NCBI GenBank assembly: GCA_029252555.1
Contig: JAQXBF010000015.1
Span: 21,961 to 85,960, forward strand
DNA length: 64,000 nucleotides
From: Porticoccaceae bacterium
GTDB taxonomy: Bacteria > Pseudomonadota > Gammaproteobacteria > Pseudomonadales > Porticoccaceae
Reading direction: 5' to 3'
Position 1 is the stretch's first letter. Each line of letters begins with the position of its first letter. The notes below the pieces were generated by a model. It ran no database searches. It worked only from the letters and a program-made list of their open reading frames with translations, and had not been told where the DNA came from. A program made the position numbers and the translations under genes. Positions 1-8,789 of the stretch are shown piece by piece.

Positions 1-634
1 CTCGATCAATAGTGGCTCGCTTGGCACGGCCATAGACCTCAAGCTTGGTTGGCTTTTGATTGCGCTGCGAGGTCATTACTCGGGTAAATTCCACCCCCGC
101 GTCTTTCTGAAAGCTGTCACTGTCAGGCCAAAATGCCTGATCTGACGAGTTGGGAATGCCATACCATTCATCAAACCCCTGATCCGTCGGGTAGCGGCCC
201 TCTGCGTCACCCAAATGCCATTTCCCGAACATGCCTGTGGCATATCCTGTATCAGATAGCATCTCGGCCAGGGTAATTTCCCATGGTGTTAGGCCATACC
301 AAATACCTCTCGGTGGCCCATCTGGTCGCTGCCTGGTGCGAATACCATAGCGGCCGGTCATCAAAGCAGAACGAGATGGGACACATTCTGCTTCGACATT
401 AAAGTTGGTAAGCTGGAACCCTTCGGAGGCAATGCTGTCGATATTTGGTGTGGCGGCACCCCGCAATACCCCACCACCATAGACTCCAATCTCGCCGTAT
501 CCAAAATTATCCATAACCACTAAAACAATATTGGGCTTATCGTCTTGACTACTAGAAGCCATTGCCATTGGGCCAATGATAAGCACGACCAATGCTAAGA
601 TTAGATTTATTAGTTTATTAGGATGTTTATGCAT
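1..634 (-). CDS. Arylsulfatase-type sulfatase, N-terminal part (cut by window edge)
   Basis: Secreted sulfatase that would hydrolyse sulfate esters in the periplasm or outside the cell; the substrate cannot be told. The start is ATG at 634-632, and 211 codons are open up to the window edge, so the C-terminal half is missing. Residues 1-26 look like a signal peptide (hydrophobic run, then AMA-SS). The metal-binding segment VVMDNFGYGEIG (about 39-50) is followed by CVPSR (84-88), the C-x-P-x-R signature whose cysteine becomes formylglycine, and by GKWHLG (about 137-142), all family hallmarks. The first metal motif reads DN where many sulfatases have DD; as I recall, one arylsulfatase subfamily has this. 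An anaerobic- or FGE-type maturase is not in the window. Confidence 0.9.
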   Translation of the reverse strand, partial: MHKHPNKLINLILALVVLIIGPMAMASSSQDDKPNIVLVVMDNFGYGEIGVYGGGVLRGAATPNIDSIASEGFQLTNFNVEAECVPSRSALMTGRYGIRTRQRPDGPPRGIWYGLTPWEITLAEMLSDTGYATGMFGKWHLGDAEGRYPTDQGFDEWYGIPNSSDQAFWPDSDSFQKDAGVEFTRVMTSQRNQKPTKLEVYGRAKRATIDR

Positions 635-688
635 CAGTACCTCAACTCCAAGTCTGTAGTTAAGATGATCTTTCCATTTCAATAAGGT

Positions 689-2080
689 TTAGGCAACATT
701 TTTAGTCAGGGCAAAAGCTGCAAGGGCTCGTTCTCTGGACTCTTTTATATCCATAATAGGCGATGGGTAATTAGTGCCAATTTCTACTTCTGCTGCGGCT
801 AACACCTCCGGTGGGGCCAACCATGGCGCATGGATATACTTGGCCGGCATCTGCGCCAGCTCTGGCACATAGCGACGAATATACTCCCCCTGCTTATCGA
901 ATTTTTCACTTTGAGTAATCGGGTTAAAAATTCTAAAGAATGGCGCGGCATCTGCGCCACAGCCTGCAATCCACTGCCAGCTAGCACTGTTGGCGGCCAA
1001 ATCGGCATCGACTAGGCAATCCCAAAACCACTCCTCTCCCTTGTGCCAATGTATCAGCAAGTTTTTGACCAGAAAGGAACCTACCACCATGCGCACACGA
1101 TTATGCATATAGCCAGTGGTAAACAGTTCACGCATACCTGCATCAACTAATGGGTAGCCGGTGCGGCCCTGTTGCCAAGCCTTGAGGTCGGCATTGGTAT
1201 TGGCTGCCCAGGGGAATATGTCAAAACGGCTCTGCAAATTCGCTTTTGGCAACTGGGGAAAATGGTAGAGCAAATAATGGGAGAACTCCCGCCACCCTAG
1301 CTCACTTAAAAAGGTGTCAACACTAGCTTCATTATTGATCAATGCTGCGGCATCCGAGGCTCTATACCAGGCGGTATTTGCGGATATCTGACCAAAGTGC
1401 AGGTAGGCAGACAGTCTCGAGACATTAGCCTTATCTGGGAAATTGCGCCCTTCCCGGTAGTCCTCAAGTTCGCTCATCACGAAGTCATCGAGGCGATCCT
1501 GAGCCGCCGTCTCGCTGATGTCCCACCGGGCTTGCATTTCTGTATCCCAAGGAATGGTTGGCAGTAAATTAAGTTCGCTCAAGGCTAGCGAGTCTTTACT
1601 TAATGCCTGCGCTAGAACATTGCTGGGGGCCGGCATTGGCTTTCTGGGTGGGGCTTTTGACAGGCATCCCCGGCGGTAATACGGCGTGAATACTTTATAG
1701 GCGGTCTCATCTTTTTTAAGCACCTGCCATGGCTCCCAGAGCAGCGAGCCATTAAAACTTTCGACCTCCATACCCATATCTTTAAGAGCAGCTTTAATTT
1801 TGCCGTCTCTGGCAATACGCCAGGGCTCGTAACAGCGATTCCAAACAATTGACGAAGCATTGGACTGTTCAGCTAGTAGGCTGAGAACCTGTAATGGGTC
1901 ACCTTCAAAAATATTGAGTTTGCCATGCAGTGACTGGTTTAAAGACTCAAGGGCATGGTGCAACCACCAGCGACTGGCGCCACCCATTGCCCATTCACCG
2001 GAGTTGCTGTCATCAAGAATATAGACGGGTAGAATTTCGCCTTTTTCACAGGCGGCGGTTAGCGCTGGATTATCTGCCAT
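689..2080 (-). CDS. phrB: Deoxyribodipyrimidine photolyase (start codon unclear)
   Basis: FAD-dependent blue-light DNA repair enzyme that splits cyclobutane pyrimidine dimers. The C-terminal FAD/DNA-binding part is complete: GYPLVDAGMREL, then HNRVRMVVGSFLVK, WFWDCLVDADLAANSASWQW and FRIFNPITQSEKFD, all typical of class I photolyases. The boundary given starts at the first in-frame ATG (MADNPAL). That cannot be the natural N-terminus, because the preceding in-frame codons (2107-2081) read IVWFRQDLR, the canonical first beta strand of the family. Upstream to the in-frame TAA there is no ATG, GTG or TTG, so the gene either uses a rare start (for example ATC at 2134 with AGG upstream, or ATA at 2107) or has lost its start. 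Divergent from purD. Confidence 0.85.
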   Translation of the reverse strand: MADNPALTAACEKGEILPVYILDDSNSGEWAMGGASRWWLHHALESLNQSLHGKLNIFEGDPLQVLSLLAEQSNASSIVWNRCYEPWRIARDGKIKAALKDMGMEVESFNGSLLWEPWQVLKKDETAYKVFTPYYRRGCLSKAPPRKPMPAPSNVLAQALSKDSLALSELNLLPTIPWDTEMQARWDISETAAQDRLDDFVMSELEDYREGRNFPDKANVSRLSAYLHFGQISANTAWYRASDAAALINNEASVDTFLSELGWREFSHYLLYHFPQLPKANLQSRFDIFPWAANTNADLKAWQQGRTGYPLVDAGMRELFTTGYMHNRVRMVVGSFLVKNLLIHWHKGEEWFWDCLVDADLAANSASWQWIAGCGADAAPFFRIFNPITQSEKFDKQGEYIRRYVPELAQMPAKYIHAPWLAPPEVLAAAEVEIGTNYPSPIMDIKESRERALAAFALTKNVA

Positions 2081-2321
2081 GCGAAGGTCTTGACGAAACC
2101 AGACTATGGCTGGGGATGTATTGGAGTGAGAGATAGCGGCAGACCTATTATTGTTATTTAGTTCTAATTTACGGTAGCAGCATTTTTTTAGATGTTCTAA
2201 GGATAATATTGCCAGCGCTTGCCAGAAACGAGTTTACAGCTCTTTTTATGGCTGGTCTAAATACCTGCCCAATACAGTCTGTTACAATTCGCTTCTCAAA
2301 TTTACCCTTGGAACTTGTGTA

Positions 2322-3617
2322 ATGAATGTACTGGTTATTGGCTCTGGTGGGCGTGAACATGCACTGGCTTGGAAGGCCCTACAGAGTGCAGATGTAGAGA
2401 AAGTGTTTGTTGCCCCAGGCAATGCAGGTACTGCGACAGAACCCAATATTGAAAATCTGGCACTGAAGGTTAATGACTTCCAAGGATTAGCAGATTTCGC
2501 CGCTGCTAATGAGGTTGGTCTCACTATTGTAGGGCCTGAGCAACCGCTGGTTGAGGGTATCGTCGACTTTTTCCAAGGCCGTGATCTGCCTATTTTTGGC
2601 CCGTCCAAAGGCGCTGCTCAACTTGAGGGCTCCAAAGCCTTCACCAAGGATTTTCTTGAGCGCCATCAAATTCCAACCGCCAACTATGGCAACTTCACGA
2701 ATATGGATGAGGCTCTGGCCTACCTGCAAAAGGTCGGCGCGCCCATTGTCATTAAAGCGGATGGCCTGGCTGCAGGTAAAGGCGTGATTGTGGCCATGAC
2801 CATGGCCGAAGCGCAGGATGCTGTGCGCGATATGCTCGCAGGCAATGCCTTTGGCGAAGCGGGGCACCGTGTGGTTATTGAAGAGTTCCTGGATGGCGAA
2901 GAAGCCAGTTTTATTGTTATGGTCGACGGTAAAAACGTGTTACCTATGGCTACCAGCCAAGACCATAAGCGCGCTGGTAATGGAGACACAGGCCCTAATA
3001 CCGGCGGCATGGGAGCCTATTCTCCAGCACCAGTGGTAGATCAAGAGATTTATCAGAGAGCCATGGATGAAGTGATTTACCCCACGGTGAAGGGAATGGC
3101 CGCAGAGGGAAATGATTACACTGGCTTTTTGTATGCGGGCCTAATGATTATGTCGGATGGCACGCCCAAGGTTATTGAGTACAACTGTCGCTTCGGCGAC
3201 CCGGAAACCCAGCCAATATTGTTGCGCCTACAGTCTGATTTAGTCTCCCATTGCTTGGCGGCCCTGAATGGTGATCTCGACAAACAGCAGGCCCAGTGGG
3301 ACGCAAGACCCGCTGTAGGTGTGGTTCTCGCAGCCGGTGGTTATCCCGGCGCCTACCGAGGCGGTGATGCCATTTCGGGGTTGCGACCCGCAGCTTCAGG
3401 GGACATAGATGCCAAGGTCTTTCACGCAGGGACGGCCCAGAACGGCGGTGAATTGGTGACCAGCGGTGGAAGAGTGCTGTGCGCCACAGCGATGGGTCAG
3501 TCGGTCTCTGATGCACAACAAAAGGCCTATCAACTGGCTGCCGAGATCTATTGGGATGACATCTATTTTAGAAAGGATATTGCCTGGCGAGCAATAGAGC
3601 GTGAAAAAGCCGGCTAA
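2322..3617 (+). CDS. purD: Phosphoribosylamine--glycine ligase (GAR synthetase)
   Basis: Second step of purine synthesis: joins phosphoribosylamine and glycine using ATP, in the cytoplasm. The length of 431 residues is normal. The N-domain begins with GSGGREHA (7-14). The ATP-grasp part contains KADGLAAGKGV (145-155) and a later FGDPETQ metal/ATP motif. The ATG at 2322 places the usual MxVLVIGSGGREHA start correctly; only a weak GGAA precedes it. In many gammaproteobacteria purH lies directly upstream; here the upstream neighbour is the divergent photolyase, so purD is probably transcribed alone or with the membrane gene 46 bases downstream. Confidence 0.97.
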   Translation: MNVLVIGSGGREHALAWKALQSADVEKVFVAPGNAGTATEPNIENLALKVNDFQGLADFAAANEVGLTIVGPEQPLVEGIVDFFQGRDLPIFGPSKGAAQLEGSKAFTKDFLERHQIPTANYGNFTNMDEALAYLQKVGAPIVIKADGLAAGKGVIVAMTMAEAQDAVRDMLAGNAFGEAGHRVVIEEFLDGEEASFIVMVDGKNVLPMATSQDHKRAGNGDTGPNTGGMGAYSPAPVVDQEIYQRAMDEVIYPTVKGMAAEGNDYTGFLYAGLMIMSDGTPKVIEYNCRFGDPETQPILLRLQSDLVSHCLAALNGDLDKQQAQWDARPAVGVVLAAGGYPGAYRGGDAISGLRPAASGDIDAKVFHAGTAQNGGELVTSGGRVLCATAMGQSVSDAQQKAYQLAAEIYWDDIYFRKDIAWRAIEREKAG

Positions 3618-3663
3618 AGCGCCGGGCCACAGCTGCCAATAATTATAAGAATACGGGGTACGT

Positions 3664-4404
3664 ATGGATCATCCATTTTTTAGCTTTGATATTCCCTTTG
3701 CTTCTTTCAGTTCGTCCCATTGGTGGACACTGGCAGTATTCGTCGGCCTGCTGGCTCTGGTCATCAAATTAGGCCAAAAACTTAGTGGTGGGCAAAATTT
3801 ATGGTTGGGGCGAGGGATCGCGGTCTTTTTAACCATTACCGTGCTTATTTTTTCCTGGATCCACTCCTACAATGGCTTATTCAACCACAAAGTCGATCTG
3901 CCTTTATCAATCTGCAATCTTTTCGCTCTGCTAGCCCCACTGCTCTTTTGGCATCCCAATTTCAGGCGCTTTGAGATTATCTATTTTCTGGTTCTCTGCG
4001 GGACTTTCCAGGCCATGTTAACCCCCGATCTTTATGCCGGTTTCCCCAGTTATGGGTTCTTCAAATACTGGATCGTGCATGGTGGGCTAGTGATTCTGGT
4101 GATTCACCACCTGCTTGCATTTAAGCTTATCCCGGAGGCCAAGAGTATGTTGCGAACTTTTGTCTGGCTTAATATTTACCTGCTGGCATTGATCCCGATA
4201 AATCTGGGGCTGGATGCAAACTACTTATATATGATGTCAAAGCCGATTAACCCGTCGATACTGGATTATTTTGGCCCTTGGCCATTTTATATACTGGTCT
4301 GCGAGGTGCTGGCCATAGGCTTTTTTGCCGTCGCCTACGTACCTATCTTCGTAGGCAAGAAATACTTTTCTGGAGCGGCTACAATTGGCCCCGGGAATAG
4401 TTAA
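3664..4404 (+). CDS. TIGR02206/YwaF-family integral membrane protein
   Basis: Polytopic inner-membrane protein of 246 residues with about seven hydrophobic segments; no enzyme motif is evident. The layout (SHWWTL near the N-terminus, HSYNGLFNHKVDLPLSICNL around 79-98, then GFPSYGFFKYWIVHG) matches the TIGR02206/YwaF family as I remember it. This family is conserved but of uncertain function; a distant link to TMEM164-type acyltransferases has been proposed for the fold. The gene starts 46 bases after purD and ends 28 bases before coq7, so the three could form one transcript. I infer no specific role. Confidence 0.7.
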   Translation: MDHPFFSFDIPFASFSSSHWWTLAVFVGLLALVIKLGQKLSGGQNLWLGRGIAVFLTITVLIFSWIHSYNGLFNHKVDLPLSICNLFALLAPLLFWHPNFRRFEIIYFLVLCGTFQAMLTPDLYAGFPSYGFFKYWIVHGGLVILVIHHLLAFKLIPEAKSMLRTFVWLNIYLLALIPINLGLDANYLYMMSKPINPSILDYFGPWPFYILVCEVLAIGFFAVAYVPIFVGKKYFSGAATIGPGNS

Positions 4405-4432
4405 CTAACCAGCGGAAATAGATATAAATAGC

Positions 4433-5077
4433 ATGGCAAATAGACAACTTTCAGGGCTCGACCAAATTCTTACCCAGCTGGATCAGGGTTTACGTATGGT
4501 GTTGAGCAATGCCCCAGCTCCACAGCGGGTCTCTCCAGCAGTTGAAATTGCGGATACAGAATTATCAGATCAAGAACGCCAACATTCCATTGGGCTAATG
4601 AGGGTAAATCATGCGGGAGAAGTTTGCGCTCAGGCTCTCTACCAAGGGCAAGCATTAACCGCTAAATTACCCGAAGTGGGTGAACAGATGGAACATGCTG
4701 CTGCGGAGGAGATTGACCATCTGGCTTGGTGTGAAGAGCGTATTGTTGAATTGGGTGGACGCACTAGCGCACTTAACCCAGTTTGGTATGCCATGTCACT
4801 TGGAATAGGTGCTGGCGCCGGTTTAATTAGCGACAAACTCAGTTTGGGTTTTGTTGCCGCCACCGAAGATCAGGTCTGCGATCATTTGCAGAAACATCTT
4901 GAAGACCTTCCGATCAGTGACCGCAAAAGCCGCGCCATTGTTAAGCAGATGCTGGATGATGAGGCGCGACATGCAAAGGCCGCTCTGGAGGCTGGTGGCC
5001 ATCGTTTTCCTGCACCAGTGAAAAAACTCATGACTTTTGTCTCTTCCGCTATGACTGGCATCAGTTACCGCCTCTAA
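4433..5077 (+). CDS. coq7: Demethoxyubiquinone hydroxylase Coq7
   Basis: Di-iron monooxygenase that hydroxylates demethoxyubiquinol in the penultimate part of ubiquinone synthesis. The carboxylate-bridged iron ligands are visible as E in [12 protein letters not shown], EExxH in [15 protein letters not shown], and [15 protein letters not shown] near the C-terminus (DDEARH). The length (214) matches the bacterial family. Its stop overlaps the stop of the convergent LysR gene by three bases (5074-5077), with no terminator between them. ubiD at 31.8 kb belongs to the same pathway. In Pseudomonas coq7 also lies near the OsmC gene and crp, as here. Confidence 0.95.
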   Translation: MANRQLSGLDQILTQLDQGLRMVLSNAPAPQRVSPAVEIADTELSDQERQHSIGLMRVNHAGEVCAQALYQGQALTAKLPEVGEQMEHAAAEEIDHLAWCEERIVELGGRTSALNPVWYAMSLGIGAGAGLISDKLSLGFVAATEDQVCDHLQKHLEDLPISDRKSRAIVKQMLDDEARHAKAALEAGGHRFPAPVKKLMTFVSSAMTGISYRL

Positions 5078-6042
5078 TTGATTCTGTCTGCGGCAATATC
5101 CTTTTCTCGGTTCTGAATCAGCCCGACGATTTTATCCGATAGCCAGCGGTGTATACCGGAACCGGCTGTGCGCTTGTGCTGCAGCAGCACCAGAGAGATC
5201 GTGCCCTCATGGGGTAATTCTGCTGGATAACGTTTGCGCACAATGCGGTACATTTCACGCTCCATCGTTAGACCATATTTAGCTGCCACCATTAGGCAGT
5301 CGGTATCACACACGGTTTCCATTGCCGTCATCAGCTGGTTGGTTACCAAGGCTTTCTGGCGCTTGCGCCCCATATCTCGAAGCACACGGTCAAACCGCGC
5401 ATCAGTTCGCGCGCTAACGCGCTTGTAGATCAGCAAATAGTATTGCACAAAGGGGTATTCCAGAATCTCATCCAATGTCACCCTGGCTTTGTTGGCCAGT
5501 GGATGGCCCTCTCTCATCCAGATTGATGGCGTGAAAATAGCCAAACTTCTTGAACTGATATCTTCGGTAATGGTTTTCTCGATATCAATGGCAAAATCAA
5601 GCCCTCCTTCTGCCAACTCACCTTCCACGGAGTCCGTTTCACTAGATATTGACAGCACTACTCCGGGCGCTTGCTGTGTAACCACTTTGGTCAATTCAGA
5701 AATCAGGGAAATGGCGACAAATTCTGGCACTGCAATGGTGATCTCACCCTCGTAGGTTGCGGGATCAAAATCTCCCTCACTGACCATCTCCAAAATACTG
5801 TCCAGCAACCCTGGCAGGCGTGACTGTAGCTCACGAGCTTTTGGTGTTGGCACTAGCTCATTGCCTGTTCGAGTAAAAAGTGGGTCATCCAATTGATGCC
5901 TGAGCCGTTGTAATACTCGACTCATTGCAGGTTGGGTAATAAATAGTCGCTCGGCCGCTCGAGTCACGCTTTTTTCTTCGAGCAGCGCCTGCAGGGAAAC
6001 CAACAGGTTTAAATCCAGACGGGAGAGTTTTTGTAGGTTCAT
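5074..6042 (-). CDS. LysR-family transcriptional regulator
   Basis: DNA-binding regulator of 322 residues. The N-terminal winged helix-turn-helix is clear ([15 protein letters not shown], then [24 protein letters not shown], residues 9-48), followed by the two-lobed inducer domain. It resembles the NodD/LeuO/NahR branch (RLDLNLL start, YYLLIYKRV region), but the ligand is unknown. It is transcribed away from two tandem copies of a T-N11-A box (6084-6098 and 6460-6474), each abutting a sigma-70 -35 element. This strongly suggests they are its own targets and that it controls the small transcription units there. The ATG at 6042 lies 41 bases from the first box, so autoregulation is plausible. 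Nothing marks it as foreign. Confidence 0.93.
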   Translation of the reverse strand: MNLQKLSRLDLNLLVSLQALLEEKSVTRAAERLFITQPAMSRVLQRLRHQLDDPLFTRTGNELVPTPKARELQSRLPGLLDSILEMVSEGDFDPATYEGEITIAVPEFVAISLISELTKVVTQQAPGVVLSISSETDSVEGELAEGGLDFAIDIEKTITEDISSRSLAIFTPSIWMREGHPLANKARVTLDEILEYPFVQYYLLIYKRVSARTDARFDRVLRDMGRKRQKALVTNQLMTAMETVCDTDCLMVAAKYGLTMEREMYRIVRKRYPAELPHEGTISLVLLQHKRTAGSGIHRWLSDKIVGLIQNREKDIAADRIN

Positions 6043-6061
6043 GTTAAGGAATTCCTAAGTC

Positions 6062-6108
6062 ATTACCAATACGCATATAGTTAATGCAATCAATGCATTT
6101 GGATTATG
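6062..6108 (+). repeat. Direct repeat, copy 1 (LysR box region)
   Basis: This 47-base stretch recurs at 6438-6484 with about six differences. Both copies begin ATTACCAA, pass through an ATGCA-N5-TGCAT palindrome and end in ATTATG. The distance between copies is 376 bases, and each is followed by a -10 box, a short transcript region and an intrinsic terminator, so the repeat is part of a larger duplicated unit rather than a chance match. Confidence 0.85.
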
Positions 6109-6127
6109 ACATTCAAATGCTTATATT
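6084..6127 (+). promoter_or_regulatory. LysR-type box plus sigma-70 promoter, unit 1
   Basis: The box is ATGCA-ATCAA-TGCAT (6084-6098), an inverted repeat that fits the T-N11-A rule of LysR regulators. It directly abuts a -35 TTGGAT (6099-6104). A 17-base spacer leads to the -10 TATATT (6122-6127). The geometry suits activation or repression by the divergent LysR protein. Transcription would start near 6134 and read into the 36-codon gene. Confidence 0.75.
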
Positions 6128-6174
6128 ATCACCCATGGAGCGACGATGCTCTTATTAACCAAAAGGAAATAGAA

Positions 6175-6285
6175 ATGACACTCGTATATATATTGATCGG
6201 TTTCACCGGCCTTACGGGTGCTGCAATTGCGAAAGACAGTTTCGTTAAGTTGGAAGCACCAGGACTTGAGGCTTCTGAGGAGTAA
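6175..6285 (+). CDS. Small hydrophobic peptide, 36 residues
   Basis: ATG at 6175 is preceded by AAAAGGAAATAGAA, a good ribosome-binding site, and the frame closes with TAA at 6283-6285. Residues 2-19 are hydrophobic (LVYILIGFTGLTGAAIA), followed by a charged tail KDSFVKLEAPGLEASEE. This looks like a single membrane helix or an uncleaved signal with an acidic C-terminus. It sits between a LysR-box promoter (6084-6127) and an intrinsic terminator (6381-6407), forming a complete one-gene unit. I do not recognise the peptide and assign no function. The second copy of the unit lacks an equivalent frame. Confidence 0.55.
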   Translation: MTLVYILIGFTGLTGAAIAKDSFVKLEAPGLEASEE

Positions 6286-6380
6286 AGGTCAACAGCAGTA
6301 CAAAGCCTTTATTTACAGATTTACCAAATTCGTTGTTTTAAAGATTTACCCCTCTTAATCCTCGCTATAGGATTTTTTAC

Positions 6381-6407
6381 AGGGACCTGCCAAGGTCCCT
6401 TTTTTTT
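6381..6407 (+). terminator. Intrinsic terminator of unit 1
   Basis: Perfect 8-bp stem AGGGACCT/AGGTCCCT with a GCCA loop, followed by seven T residues. It ends the small LysR-box transcript. Confidence 0.9.
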
Positions 6408-6437
6408 GCTTGCCGGTTTAATATCAATGTTAGCGGT

Positions 6438-6484
6438 ATTACCAAAACGCATGCAGCTAATGCAAACAATGCATTTGAATTATG
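6438..6484 (+). repeat. Direct repeat, copy 2 (LysR box region)
   Basis: Second copy of the repeat at 6062-6108. The differences cluster outside the palindrome arms and the -35 element, which suggests that the regulator site and promoter are what selection keeps. Confidence 0.85.
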
Positions 6485-6503
6485 TCTTGCAGATTCCTAA
6501 TAT
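6460..6503 (+). promoter_or_regulatory. LysR-type box plus sigma-70 promoter, unit 2
   Basis: ATGCA-AACAA-TGCAT (6460-6474) abuts the -35 TTGAAT (6475-6480). A 17-base spacer leads to the -10 TAATAT (6498-6503). The arrangement is identical to unit 1. Confidence 0.75.
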
Positions 6504-6509
6504 GCTGTC

Positions 6510-6635
6510 TGGGGTATCTGGCACCGAGTTTTAGATAGCGTCTCCAACGGTTTCATGAAATGTTAGACCCCTTACCCCTCTTTGTGATTCATCCAAAGAA
6601 CTTTTTAGGAGCCCTCCTCGGGCTCCTTTTTTTTT
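6510..6635 (+). ncRNA. Candidate small RNA of about 125 nt
   Basis: The stretch lies between the unit 2 promoter (-10 at 6498-6503) and a strong terminator. It holds no reading frame with a ribosome-binding site; the longest ATG frames are under 20 codons. The 3' part shares TTACCCCTCTT and the neighbouring layout with unit 1, so it may be a duplicate that lost the peptide and survives as an RNA. Start and function are inferred; no known RNA family was recognised. Confidence 0.45.
6607..6635 (+). terminator. Intrinsic terminator of unit 2
   Basis: Stem AGGAGCCC/GGGCTCCT (6607-6614, 6620-6627) with a five-base loop and nine T residues. Confidence 0.9.
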
Positions 6636-6717
6636 GCATTGCTTTTTTACGCCTGGGCTAAAGAAACAGGTTAAAGAGTGGGCTGGGAATGGGTTTAGTC
6701 GCTGCTATTACTGGGCT

Positions 6718-7137
6718 TTAGCTATTTTCAATACTGTAGCTGTGGCTGATTTCAACACCGGCAGCTTCCAGCATAATTGAGGCGGAGCAGTACTTTTCCG
6801 CTGAGAGTTCGACCGCCCTTTTTACCTGAGATTCTTTAAGAGCATTGCCTGTCACTACAAAACTCAAATGAATTTTACTAAATACCGCTGGCACGGCATC
6901 GACACGCTCTGCTTCTATATCAACCCGGCAATCAGATACCTGCTGGCGGCCTTTCTGCAACATGGTCATCACATCAAAAGAAGCGCAGCCTCCCAGACCG
7001 ATCAAAATCATCTCCATTGGCCGAGCACCCATATTTCTGCCACCCTGATCTGGTGCACCATCCATTATCACGGAATGACCAGTGCCAGACTCACCCAAAA
7101 ACATGACACCATCTACCCATTTCACTGTTGTTTGCAT
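6718..7137 (-). CDS. OsmC-family protein (YhfA-like)
   Basis: OsmC/Ohr-fold protein of 139 residues, a family of thiol peroxidases and related proteins. The two conserved cysteines are present: C51 in IGLGGCASFD and C117 in AEKYCSAS. The sequence is closer to the YhfA subgroup than to OsmC or Ohr proper. In E. coli yhfA lies beside crp, and here the gene is divergent from crp across 178 bases, which supports the subgroup call. An inverted repeat TTTGTC-N5-GACAAA lies in that gap. The YhfA subgroup has no firmly assigned substrate. Confidence 0.88.
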   Translation of the reverse strand: MQTTVKWVDGVMFLGESGTGHSVIMDGAPDQGGRNMGARPMEMILIGLGGCASFDVMTMLQKGRQQVSDCRVDIEAERVDAVPAVFSKIHLSFVVTGNALKESQVKRAVELSAEKYCSASIMLEAAGVEISHSYSIENS

Positions 7138-7202
7138 ACTCCACCTGTTCCCTGCATCGCTAATCTTTAAGGTCGCAAAGATAGCACAGACAGCAGTCTA
7201 AA

Positions 7203-7219
7203 TTTGTCGCGCAGACAAA
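7203..7219. promoter_or_regulatory. Inverted repeat between osmC-like gene and crp
   Basis: TTTGTC (7203-7208) and GACAAA (7214-7219) form a perfect 6-bp inverted repeat around GCGCA. Its position between two divergent genes suggests an operator, but no regulator is identified. It does not match the CRP half-site TGTGA. Confidence 0.35.
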
Positions 7220-7315
7220 ATATTTTGACTACTATTAACCACAGGGGTCGCAAATAACTTTTATATGTCGTGGTAAACAACCGCGGCTTAGAAAAACCAT
7301 ATAAGTAGATATGCA

Positions 7316-7951
7316 TTGGCGCCTGCACCTCTTACCCCACACATAGACAATGTCGAAGCATTCTTGTCCCACTGTCACCGTCGTCGATATCCTGCAAAAA
7401 GCACTATTATTTATGCCGGTGATCAGGGTGATACCCCCTTTTACATTATTAAAGGGTCAGTGACTGTTGTTATCGAAGATGATAGCGATGGCAAAGAAAT
7501 GATTCTGGCCTATCTAAACCCCGGCGACTTTGTAGGTGAAATGGGTCTTTTCGATCAGGAACACCGCAGCGCGTGGATACGCACCAAAACCGAGTGCGAA
7601 GTAGGCGAAATAAGCTACGGCAAGTTTATTGAACTAAGCCATAAACACCCAGAGTTTCTATTTGCCATTAGCAAGCAAATCGTCCAACGTCTAAGAGATA
7701 CCACTCGCAAGGTCAGCGACTTGGCATTCCTTGATGTTACCGGTCGTGTAGCCCGCACCTTATTAGGTCTTTGCAAAGAACCAGACGCAATGACTAACCC
7801 TGACGGCATGCAAATTAAGATTACCCGTCAGGAAATTGGCCGATTTGTGAGTTGTTCGAGAGAGATGGTAGGCCGGGTTCTTAAGGATTTGGAAGAGCGT
7901 GAGCTTGTGTCTGTCGCAGGCAAGACTAAGGTGGTGTTTGGTACCCGATAG
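7316..7951 (+). CDS. crp: cAMP receptor protein (CRP/Vfr)
   Basis: Global regulator that binds cAMP and then DNA at TGTGA-N6-TCACA-type sites. The cyclic-nucleotide pocket reads GEMGLF (74-79), then HRSAW with the phosphate-binding R84 and S85. The recognition helix lies in [20 protein letters not shown] (169-188), nearly identical to E. coli CRP and Pseudomonas Vfr. The start is a TTG at 7316; the nearby ATG at 7311 is in another frame and closes quickly. Length (211) is normal. Divergent from the OsmC-like gene and convergent with trpC 18 bases on. Confidence 0.95.
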   Translation: MAPAPLTPHIDNVEAFLSHCHRRRYPAKSTIIYAGDQGDTPFYIIKGSVTVVIEDDSDGKEMILAYLNPGDFVGEMGLFDQEHRSAWIRTKTECEVGEISYGKFIELSHKHPEFLFAISKQIVQRLRDTTRKVSDLAFLDVTGRVARTLLGLCKEPDAMTNPDGMQIKITRQEIGRFVSCSREMVGRVLKDLEERELVSVAGKTKVVFGTR

Positions 7952-7969
7952 TATTACTGCAATAGATGT

Positions 7970-8773
7970 CTAGCTAAACATCTCACTCAGTCGCTCGCCG
8001 GGCTCTTCGCTGCGCATAAACGCCTCGCCTACCAAAAACGCGTGAACATTCTGTTTGCGCATGGCGGCGACATCATCCCTGCTGTGAATACCGCTTTCGG
8101 TAATCACAATCTTGTTAGCTGGGATTTGCTCTAATAGCTGATAGGTATTTTCAAGGCTCACTTCAAAGCTGTGCAGGTTGCGGTTATTAATACCTACCAT
8201 TGGGTTGTCTCGTTTAAGGGCAATAGCCAATTCTGCGGCATTATGGACTTCTATAAGCACATCCATACCCAATGATATGGCAACCTCATGAAGATGATTG
8301 AGCTGATCTTCGGCGAGAGCTGAGACAATTAACAGGATACAGTCGGCACCCATGGCTCGGGCTTCATAAATTTGATATTTATCAATAATAAAGTCTTTTC
8401 GAATAACCGGGAGATTGCAGGCCTCTCTGGCCTGCTGCAAATATTCATCGGCACCTTGGAAAAAATCCACATCAGTCAATATAGAAAGGCAGGCCGCGCC
8501 ACCGTCGGCATAACTTTTAGCAATTGCCGCTGGATCAAAGTCTTCGCGAATCACGCCTTTGCTGGGCGAAGCCTTTTTAATTTCTGCGATTACGGCAGAT
8601 TCTCCTGCGGCTATTTTAGCGGCCATTGCTGCGGCAAAACCTCGGGGAGCTGAGGCAGATAAGGCTTTTTCTAAGAGCTGATCAGCGGACATAACTGCGC
8701 TGCGCTCAGAAATTTCTTCCCGCTTTCGGGCAAGAATATTCTTTAATATGGTGGGAGTGTCTGGGCTCATCAT
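7970..8773 (-). CDS. trpC: Indole-3-glycerol phosphate synthase
   Basis: Fourth step of tryptophan synthesis: cyclises CdRP to indole-3-glycerol phosphate. The TIM-barrel active-site lysine segment [12 protein letters not shown] and the [20 protein letters not shown] and GINNRNL segments are present. It is the free-standing form (267 residues), not the TrpC-TrpF fusion of enterics. It is the last gene of trpE-G-D-C, 16 bases after trpD. Confidence 0.97.
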   Translation of the reverse strand: MMSPDTPTILKNILARKREEISERSAVMSADQLLEKALSASAPRGFAAAMAAKIAAGESAVIAEIKKASPSKGVIREDFDPAAIAKSYADGGAACLSILTDVDFFQGADEYLQQAREACNLPVIRKDFIIDKYQIYEARAMGADCILLIVSALAEDQLNHLHEVAISLGMDVLIEVHNAAELAIALKRDNPMVGINNRNLHSFEVSLENTYQLLEQIPANKIVITESGIHSRDDVAAMRKQNVHAFLVGEAFMRSEEPGERLSEMFS

Positions 8774-8789
8774 GAAATCTCTTTAATTT

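Noticed and set aside
7138..7315. CRP autoregulatory site in the crp leader
   Set aside because: No TGTGA-N6-TCACA-like sequence was found; the only symmetric element is TTTGTC-N5-GACAAA.
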